Assembly (NCBI GenBank): GCA_009746045.1
Contig: RPFO01000412.1
Span: 1,336,313 to 1,400,312 of the forward strand
DNA length: 64,000 nucleotides
Reading direction: 5' to 3'
Source of the DNA: Mesostigma viride
Lineage: Eukaryota; Streptophyta; Mesostigmatophyceae; Mesostigmatales; Mesostigmataceae
Below are positions 56,060-64,000 of the stretch, piece by piece. The notes under the pieces are model-generated. The model saw only the letters and a list, made by a program, of their open reading frames with translations, made no database searches and was not told the DNA's origin. A program made the position numbers and the translations under genes. Each line of letters begins with the position of its first letter. Within the stretch, counting starts at the first letter, position 1.

Positions 56060-56835
56060 GACCTGTGACACCGTGACACCGTGACACCGTGACACCGTGA
56101 CACCACCATGGCGCCTCATATTGCATGTAAACACACATCTTTGCACATTTAGTGATTAAGTAATGGGGATTATATGTCTATTTGATGATGACAAGGTTGC
56201 CCTAGATGACCTGGACAACGTGACACCGTGACACCGTGACACCGTGACACCGTGACACCGTGACACCGTGACACCACCATGGCGCCTCATATTGCATGTA
56301 AACACACATCTTTGCACATTTAGTGATTAAGTAATGGGGATTATATGTCTATTTGATAATGACAAGGTTGCCCTAGATGACCTGGACACCGTGACTCCGT
56401 GACACCGTGACACCGTGACACCGTGACACCGTGACACCACCATGGCGCCTCATATTGCATGTAAACACACATCTTTGCACATTTAGTGATTAAGTAATGG
56501 GGATTATATGTCTATTTGATGATGACAAGGTTGCCCTAGATGACCTGGACACCGTGACACCGTGACACCGTGACACCGTGACACCGTGACACCGTGACAC
56601 CGTGACACCAACATGGCGCCTCATATTGCATGTAAACACACATCTTTGCACATTTAGTGATTAAGTAATGGGGATTATATCAAAGAGACAACCAGCGCAG
56701 GCCAGAAATTATATGTCTATTTGATAATGACAAGGTTGCCCTAGATGACCTGGACACCGTGACTCCGTGACACCGTGACACCGTGACACCGTGACACCGT
56801 GACACCGTGACACCGTGACACCGTGACACCACCAT
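56060..56835. repeat. Composite satellite: (GTGACACC)n nested in a unit of about 170 bp, five copies
   Basis: Each unit has 5-10 octamers of GTGACACC, then CATGGCGCCTCATATTGCAT, GTAAACACACATCTTTGCAC, GATTAAGTAATGGGG, and GACAAGGTTGCCCTAGATGA before the next octamer run. Octamer number varies. The fourth full unit carries a 34-bp insertion at 56681-56714. The last unit diverges after 56860. Confidence 0.95.
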
Positions 56836-57184
56836 GGCGCCTCATATTGCATGTAAAGACACATCTTTGCAGAATTGCACAACGGTATGAAAGTGCCAAA
56901 AAATGCCCTTATAAGCCCTACAAGGAGCAAATTGAGTCCAAACATGCTAGATATTGGTAGGCAGCATGTCCATGACACCAGTAAAAGGAATTTGACTTTC
57001 CAGAATTTTCCGACATCAGTTGGTCTATTTTTGGCATGTCTATTTTTAGCAACTTTCCAGATTTTTATACAAACAAATACAATTTGATATGCAAATAAAG
57101 AGCTCCTGACCTGGCTGTTTGCATGTAGGCTTATGCTCATGTCTACCAACTGTGCACCAGGTCCCATGGTCATCTGACCTCATT

Positions 57185-57690
57185 TGGTGACAAACTGCCA
57201 CCAAATGCTAGCAAAAACGCACCGTTTCACCACATCTCATACCAGTTTCCATGGAAGATGTGTTCAGTCGAGGCTGGAAATTTGCAATCACGTTACACAT
57301 CATAAATGTAGACATGGCACAAAAAATCAGGTCCATCATACTGTATTTGGTAACAAAATGCCACCAAATGCTAGCAAAAATGCGCGTTTTTCGCGTTTTT
57401 TTCACACATTTCATGACAGTTTTCATACAAGATGTGCTCAGTTGGGGCTGGAAACTTGCAAGCATATTAAATATCATCATTGTAGACATTGCACAAAAAT
57501 CCAGGTCTGTTGTACTTCATTCATTGACAGCTCGCTAGCAAATGTGAGCAAAAATGTGCGTTTTTTGCATTTCCGCCACATTTCTTGCAGTTTCCCATGC
57601 AAGATGTGCTCAGTTGAGGCTGAAAACAAGCGCGCATGTTAATCATCATGTCATTTCAGACATTGCACAAAACTTCAGGTCCATCAAGTG
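57185..57690. repeat. Diverged satellite, about 3 copies of 160-175 bp
   Basis: Blocks CCACCAAATGCTAGCAAAAA, AAGATGTGYTCAGT, GGCTGGAAA, TGTAGACATKGCACAAAA and CAGGTCCATCA recur at about 57185, 57347 and 57525 with substantial divergence. No coding evidence; the short plus-strand frames follow the repeat. Confidence 0.8.
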
Positions 57691-57910
57691 TCATTGGGTT
57701 CACTGGTCCATGCAACACCTGCCAGTTTCCAGCTAATCACTCAACCTTGGATGCAAAGTTCTTTAGTAACGGTATGTCTTATTGCACCCACAGTTTGCCG
57801 GATCGTTAGCCTGTCCTTTTCGCTAGCCGCGCCCGATTGCAGCTGTGGCATGCCTTTGGCATGAAGGAGACTGGGGGTCTCTGCCCTTTCTCCTGTAGTG
57901 CACACACAGG

Positions 57911-57981
57911 GATTAAAAGCACTTCGGTGCTCCGTGACTCCCCAACGGGAGCACGAGTTTAATTAATTAATTAATTAACGG
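57911..57981 (+). mobile_element. LINE 3' end only (copy B family) with TTAA tail
   Basis: CTCCGTGACTCCCCAACGGG followed by AGCACGAGTTTAATTAATTAATTAA matches the 3' end of LINE copy B (53564-53600). A longer hairpin forms between GTGCTCC and GGGAGCAC. Only the 3' terminus of the element is present. Confidence 0.75.
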
Positions 57982-59620
57982 TATGGCCAACTCCCACCAA
58001 CTGTGTTGCTAACTGTTCAGACCTTGCACAGATAATATAACACAACTTTTGTGACACATAGACAAAGATATATGAACATGAACAGTGGCTAGACATGGTT
58101 GTATATATGTGCATACGGCCATACTAAGGCAATTTTCAAGAAGGGGCTTGTTAGACATAAGAACTGCCAGCTGTCACGTTGGCTAGCATGATCAGTTCAA
58201 ACCCACAGCATGCACGGTAGTCGCAAACTCAGCTTGGCAATGTAATAATCTAATCATGCCAGGCATCTCGGCCGTCGGCATGGTTGCGATGTGTTAATTT
58301 GTGCGCCTTGATTCGGTAGCAGCACATCCCTTGGCAACCGGCCCGCCTGACCAAGGTTGCCACACATGGTCCTCTGCATCACCATGGATGTCCCCATGTC
58401 CCTGTCTCTGTTATAGGGGCCCACGTTTCTGGCAACGCAGCTTCCAAGTTGGACTAGATCTCCTCACTCAGCCAGCGCTGTGGTGCATAGCCAGACAGCT
58501 CATACACTGCTCAGTTGCTACCTCGAGGTTGCCGGCTTGAAATGTGCCACCAAAGGACTGCACTTGGCCGCCATCATACCTAGCATGAAGAAGCCACTGC
58601 ACATCCCCGGTGAGCCGCTTGGCCACCATACCGCAGTTGTCTTCAACAGATAGTGCAAGCCCAATGGCCTCTACATAGGCACATGCATCGTGCTCATGCT
58701 CTTGCTCAGGCCCTTGTCAACATGAGATGCATGCCCATGCATGCTTCACCATGTTTCTCCAAGCCATCCGTGACTACTTGCTTCAGATATGTCATTCAAC
58801 TCCTGCACGTCCTCAGCCAGACTGTCAAACTAGCTGGTGCCCCATCCCTCACTTTGGTGAGGACTGCGATTCTGGCTAGCAGCTTAGCGATCGTGCGTGG
58901 TTGTGCCTGAGTTTCTGGGTGAGTGGCAGTGGCATTGGAGCAAGAGGTGTTGAGCATGTGCGTGTGTCTATCCGCTTGACAAACAACCCCGCCCAGCCCT
59001 GACATTGAGGAGTTTGGCCATGTGCCAGGTTGCCAGAATTCCGCAAACATGCATCATAGGGAAATAAAGGATTGCTGGTTGTGCACACGACATGAGAAAA
59101 CAAAACACACATACCTGTCAGGAGGGCAGGCTTGGGTTGCTTCATTGGCGCTGGTTGCAGCGTGCGTAATAATAGCCCGCCATTGGCTCATTTACCCGTG
59201 CCCTTGGCCAGCACGCACAGCCTGAACTGCATGAACTGCATGGATGCGGCCGTCCAGGATGCCCTCTGCTCATCATTCAGGGGTATGAAGGCAGCTTGGG
59301 TGCTGGTGTGTAAGGCAGCTTGTGCATCGGTGTTTGCCGCCCGGTCCTGTGGCAGCACAGGTAGCTGGCCTAGCCCGGCCACTGTCCTCTCTCCGCTCTC
59401 ACGCAGTATGCCACCCTCTCCACAAACCATGACAGTTCTCATGTGCATGCATGTCTTAAGATGCTTGTTTAAGGCAGATGCTTTCAGCTTAGAGACGGTG
59501 GGCACGTATACAGTGGGTTTTATGGACTCACAAGCATGTGAAGCCATCGAGCATCCAAGAAAGCCACCAATTGCTTCTAGGTTTTCCATCAATCTTCGTG
59601 GTCAACCATGTCATGCAACA
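57982..59620. other. Subtelomeric unique DNA, no supported gene
   Basis: Several short open frames occur on both strands but none has a recognisable domain or splice-supported continuation. No tandem array is present. Confidence 0.45.
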
Positions 59621-59779
59621 TTACTTGCCGTGAGCACAATGCCAATAAATTGCAGCATGAACAACTAGAGCAAAGCAACAGCTTGGTGATCCATAGCCCT
59701 GCCTGCAAATCATTGCCATCGGCGGCAATAGCGCTGCAAGGCTGCCAGCCAGCCCGTAATATCTTGCCAGCAATCCGTC

Positions 59780-60507
59780 ATGCACCCTCCCTAATATCCG
59801 TGTGAAGAATTCCTTGACATCCCTAGCCTCTAAGGTAACCTGTACGTCGCTGATGTGAAGAAAAGGCTCGCCATGAAACCGTAGCTCGCTATACGATTCA
59901 TGACGCACCTCCCGTAAGATAAGAAGATGACCAAAAGAGAAACTCCGGAGATGGGGAACTGGTAACATATTCATCCGTGACAAGGTCAGGGATTCAACAA
60001 GGAGTGAATTGGCCCGTAGATTTGAATAAGGGAACATACCGCTCGGAGGTATCCATGTCTGCCGTGCGCTTGATGTCTGTTTCGCACACCCCGCCGCAGA
60101 AACTCGTTCCGGCATTCACCTGCTGACCGCAGTTTGTGCATGTCCAGAGGCTGATAAAAGCCCCAACATCGTGGGCGTCTTTAGAGTCCACAAAGCCTGC
60201 ATTAAACATGACGTTCGGGGCAAACGCAGATATATACGAAGTATGGGTCTGCCAAGCCTGACGCAGCCTTGAAATTGGTCGGAAATATGCGGTAGCTCAG
60301 GAAAAAAAAATTGCAGCGGTAATGAAGAAAGTCGTTCGGTCAAAGTCTTTAGAATTAAAAAATGCATCGTTTATGATGGAAACCCCGATCTTAGGGCGCA
60401 CTTCATCGGGAAATTTTTTTGCTGCGGTCAGGTGGGGTCGAGAGAAAATCTGCGACCATTCAGGCACCCACCTATGAATGACGCAACATGCTGTTCGATT
60501 CCGCAAA
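59780..60507 (-). CDS. Telomere-adjacent uncharacterised gene or fragment with a C4 zinc-ribbon-like motif
   Basis: Three coding-like stretches lie on the minus strand: about 60507-60300 (containing FPDEVRPKIGVSIINDAFF), about 60297-60010 (SYISAFAPNVMFNAGFVDSK, then WTCTNCGQQVNAGTSFCGGV and a final Cys, a Cys-x2-Cys-x9-Cys-x3-Cys pattern) and about 60000-59780 (RHESYSELRFHGEPFLHIS). The first two share a frame interrupted by one TGA beside a T9 run, which could be an intron acceptor tract. No ATG start is seen and the 5' side meets the telomere within 30 bp, so the gene may be cut. I recognise no family. Exon borders are not resolved. Confidence 0.3.
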
Positions 60508-60532
60508 TTTTATGGCGAAAAAAAAACAGTGG

Positions 60533-63500
60533 TTTAGGGTTTAGGGTTTAGGGTTTAGGGTTTAGGGTTTAGGGTTTAGGGTTTAGGGTTTAGGGTTTAG
60601 GGTTTAGGGTTTAGGGTTTAGGGTTTAGGGTTTAGGGTTTAGGGTTTAGGGTTTAGGGTTTAGGGTTTAGGGTTTAGGGTTTAGGGTTTAGGGTTTAGGG
60701 TTTAGGGTTTAGGGTTTAGGGTTTAGGGTTTAGGGTTTAGGGTTTAGGGTTTAGGGTTTAGGGTTTAGGGTTTAGGGTTTAGGGTTTAGGGTTTAGGGTT
60801 TAGGGTTTAGGGTTTAGGGTTTAGGGTTTAGGGTTTAGGGTTTAGGGTTTAGGGTTTAGGGTTTAGGGTTTAGGGTTTAGGGTTTAGGGTTTAGGGTTTA
60901 GGGTTTAGGGTTTAGGGTTTAGGGTTTAGGGTTTAGGGTTTAGGGTTTAGGGTTTAGGGTTTAGGGTTTAGGGTTTAGGGTTTAGGGTTTAGGGTTTAGG
61001 GTTTAGGGTTTAGGGTTTAGGGTTTAGGGTTTAGGGTTTAGGGTTTAGGGTTTAGGGTTTAGGGTTTAGGGTTTAGGGTTTAGGGTTTAGGGTTTAGGGT
61101 TTAGGGTTTAGGGTTTAGGGTTTAGGGTTTAGGGTTTAGGGTTTAGGGTTTAGGGTTTAGGGTTTAGGGTTTAGGGTTTAGGGTTTAGGGTTTAGGGTTT
61201 AGGGTTTAGGGTTTAGGGTTTAGGGTTTAGGGTTTAGGGTTTAGGGTTTAGGGTTTAGGGTTTAGGGTTTAGGGTTTAGGGTTTAGGGTTTAGGGTTTAG
61301 GGTTTAGGGTTTAGGGTTTAGGGTTTAGGGTTTAGGGTTTAGGGTTTAGGGTTTAGGGTTTAGGGTTTAGGGTTTAGGGTTTAGGGTTTAGGGTTTAGGG
61401 TTTAGGGTTTAGGGTTTAGGGTTTAGGGTTTAGGGTTTAGGGTTTAGGGTTTAGGGTTTAGGGTTTAGGGTTTAGGGTTTAGGGTTTAGGGTTTAGGGTT
61501 TAGGGTTTAGGGTTTAGGGTTTAGGGTTTAGGGTTTAGGGTTTAGGGTTTAGGGTTTAGGGTTTAGGGTTTAGGGTTTAGGGTTTAGGGTTTAGGGTTTA
61601 GGGTTTAGGGTTTAGGGTTTAGGGTTTAGGGTTTAGGGTTTAGGGTTTAGGGTTTAGGGTTTAGGGTTTAGGGTTTAGGGTTTAGGGTTTAGGGTTTAGG
61701 GTTTAGGGTTTAGGGTTTAGGGTTTAGGGTTTAGGGTTTAGGGTTTAGGGTTTAGGGTTTAGGGTTTAGGGTTTAGGGTTTAGGGTTTAGGGTTTAGGGT
61801 TTAGGGTTTAGGGTTTAGGGTTTAGGGTTTAGGGTTTAGGGTTTAGGGTTTAGGGTTTAGGGTTTAGGGTTTAGGGTTTAGGGTTTAGGGTTTAGGGTTT
61901 AGGGTTTAGGGTTTAGGGTTTAGGGTTTAGGGTTTAGGGTTTAGGGTTTAGGGTTTAGGGTTTAGGGTTTAGGGTTTAGGGTTTAGGGTTTAGGGTTTAG
62001 GGTTTAGGGTTTAGGGTTTAGGGTTTAGGGTTTAGGGTTTAGGGTTTAGGGTTTAGGGTTTAGGGTTTAGGGTTTAGGGTTTAGGGTTTAGGGTTTAGGG
62101 TTTAGGGTTTAGGGTTTAGGGTTTAGGGTTTAGGGTTTAGGGTTTAGGGTTTAGGGTTTAGGGTTTAGGGTTTAGGGTTTAGGGTTTAGGGTTTAGGGTT
62201 TAGGGTTTAGGGTTTAGGGTTTAGGGTTTAGGGTTTAGGGTTTAGGGTTTAGGGTTTAGGGTTTAGGGTTTAGGGTTTAGGGTTTAGGGTTTAGGGTTTA
62301 GGGTTTAGGGTTTAGGGTTTAGGGTTTAGGGTTTAGGGTTTAGGGTTTAGGGTTTAGGGTTTAGGGTTTAGGGTTTAGGGTTTAGGGTTTAGGGTTTAGG
62401 GTTTAGGGTTTAGGGTTTAGGGTTTAGGGTTTAGGGTTTAGGGTTTAGGGTTTAGGGTTTAGGGTTTAGGGTTTAGGGTTTAGGGTTTAGGGTTTAGGGT
62501 TTAGGGTTTAGGGTTTAGGGTTTAGGGTTTAGGGTTTAGGGTTTAGGGTTTAGGGTTTAGGGTTTAGGGTTTAGGGTTTAGGGTTTAGGGTTTAGGGTTT
62601 AGGGTTTAGGGTTTAGGGTTTAGGGTTTAGGGTTTAGGGTTTAGGGTTTAGGGTTTAGGGTTTAGGGTTTAGGGTTTAGGGTTTAGGGTTTAGGGTTTAG
62701 GGTTTAGGGTTTAGGGTTTAGGGTTTAGGGTTTAGGGTTTAGGGTTTAGGGTTTAGGGTTTAGGGTTTAGGGTTTAGGGTTTAGGGTTTAGGGTTTAGGG
62801 TTTAGGGTTTAGGGTTTAGGGTTTAGGGTTTAGGGTTTAGGGTTTAGGGTTTAGGGTTTAGGGTTTAGGGTTTAGGGTTTAGGGTTTAGGGTTTAGGGTT
62901 TAGGGTTTAGGGTTTAGGGTTTAGGGTTTAGGGTTTAGGGTTTAGGGTTTAGGGTTTAGGGTTTAGGGTTTAGGGTTTAGGGTTTAGGGTTTAGGGTTTA
63001 GGGTTTAGGGTTTAGGGTTTAGGGTTTAGGGTTTAGGGTTTAGGGTTTAGGGTTTAGGGTTTAGGGTTTAGGGTTTAGGGTTTAGGGTTTAGGGTTTAGG
63101 GTTTAGGGTTTAGGGTTTAGGGTTTAGGGTTTAGGGTTTAGGGTTTAGGGTTTAGGGTTTAGGGTTTAGGGTTTAGGGTTTAGGGTTTAGGGTTTAGGGT
63201 TTAGGGTTTAGGGTTTAGGGTTTAGGGTTTAGGGTTTAGGGTTTAGGGTTTAGGGTTTAGGGTTTAGGGTTTAGGGTTTAGGGTTTAGGGTTTAGGGTTT
63301 AGGGTTTAGGGTTTAGGGTTTAGGGTTTAGGGTTTAGGGTTTAGGGTTTAGGGTTTAGGGTTTAGGGTTTAGGGTTTAGGGTTTAGGGTTTAGGGTTTAG
63401 GGTTTAGGGTTTAGGGTTTAGGGTTTAGGGTTTAGGGTTTAGGGTTTAGGGTTTAGGGTTTAGGGTTTAGGGTTTAGGGTTTAGGGTTTAGGGTTTAGGG

Positions 63501-64000
63501 TTTAGGGTTTAGGGTTTAGGGTTTAGGGTTTAGGGTTTAGGGTTTAGGGTTTAGGGTTTAGGGTTTAGGGTTTAGGGTTTAGGGTTTAGGGTTTAGGGTT
63601 TAGGGTTTAGGGTTTAGGGTTTAGGGTTTAGGGTTTAGGGTTTAGGGTTTAGGGTTTAGGGTTTAGGGTTTAGGGTTTAGGGTTTAGGGTTTAGGGTTTA
63701 GGGTTTAGGGTTTAGGGTTTAGGGTTTAGGGTTTAGGGTTTAGGGTTTAGGGTTTAGGGTTTAGGGTTTAGGGTTTAGGGTTTAGGGTTTAGGGTTTAGG
63801 GTTTAGGGTTTAGGGTTTAGGGTTTAGGGTTTAGGGTTTAGGGTTTAGGGTTTAGGGTTTAGGGTTTAGGGTTTAGGGTTTAGGGTTTAGGGTTTAGGGT
63901 TTAGGGTTTAGGGTTTAGGGTTTAGGGTTTAGGGTTTAGGGTTTAGGGTTTAGGGTTTAGGGTTTAGGGTTTAGGGTTTAGGGTTTAGGGTTTAGGGTTT
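60533..64000 (+). repeat. Telomere, (TTTAGGG)n, about 495 units, continuing to the window end
   Basis: TTTAGGG repeats from 60533 to 64000 without visible variants; the register is identical 490 units later (63963), so there is no net insertion or deletion. The G-rich strand runs 5'-3' to the right, as expected for a right chromosome end. The junction to unique DNA (poly-A, then CAGTGG) is abrupt, with no degenerate telomere-like zone. Confidence 0.98.

Overview
This window is the right-hand end of a nuclear chromosome of a eukaryote. It finishes in about 3.5 kb of uninterrupted TTTAGGG repeats (60533-64000) with the G-rich strand running outward. The plant-type telomere, a chromomethylase-type DNA methyltransferase (a family known from green plants and algae), spliceosomal GT-AG introns and non-LTR retrotransposons together suggest a green alga. 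That placement is inference; no species is named.

Layout. 1-1947 is the 3' part of a Copia-type retrotransposon. 2674-14535 (minus strand) is a 12-exon, 3'-incomplete chromomethylase gene; the Copia element lies antisense where its last exons should be. 14536-20777 is a spacer between the divergent large genes. It holds a small inverted-repeat element and a four-exon, possibly broken gene resembling the N-terminal part of a tyrosine recombinase. 20778-49353 (plus strand) is a 12-exon, 28.6-kb gene for a predicted 982-residue membrane receptor: TM helix, extracellular dCache-like sensor, TM helix, HAMP-like linker, then a class I cyclic-nucleotide phosphodiesterase with all catalytic residues visible. 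From 49.4 kb to the telomere the DNA is subtelomeric: decayed LINEs with TTAA-rich tails, an inverted duplication, degenerate CCACCCA tracts, two satellites, and gene fragments next to the telomere.

The two large genes were assembled by hand from reading frame, splice-site consensus and phase. Every junction listed is phase-consistent. Their introns are extraordinary: most carry a private tandem array (30-, 37-, 44-, 46-, 63-, 67- and 102-bp units in the methyltransferase; GA-rich, 102-bp x 50, AAAC, CTGCAAGA and CCGA arrays in the phosphodiesterase). Only about 10% of the phosphodiesterase locus is coding. Most long open frames in the window are artefacts of these arrays.

The most interesting observations are: (1) several methyltransferase introns open with an array in which the exon end and 5' splice site themselves have been amplified; (2) the 5.1-kb array in phosphodiesterase intron 3 contains no AG dinucleotide on the sense strand, so the first AG after it is the true acceptor; (3) the methyltransferase has one canonical N-terminal chromodomain plus a divergent one embedded between motifs III and IV; (4) the phosphodiesterase joins an extracellular sensor directly to cyclic-nucleotide hydrolysis.
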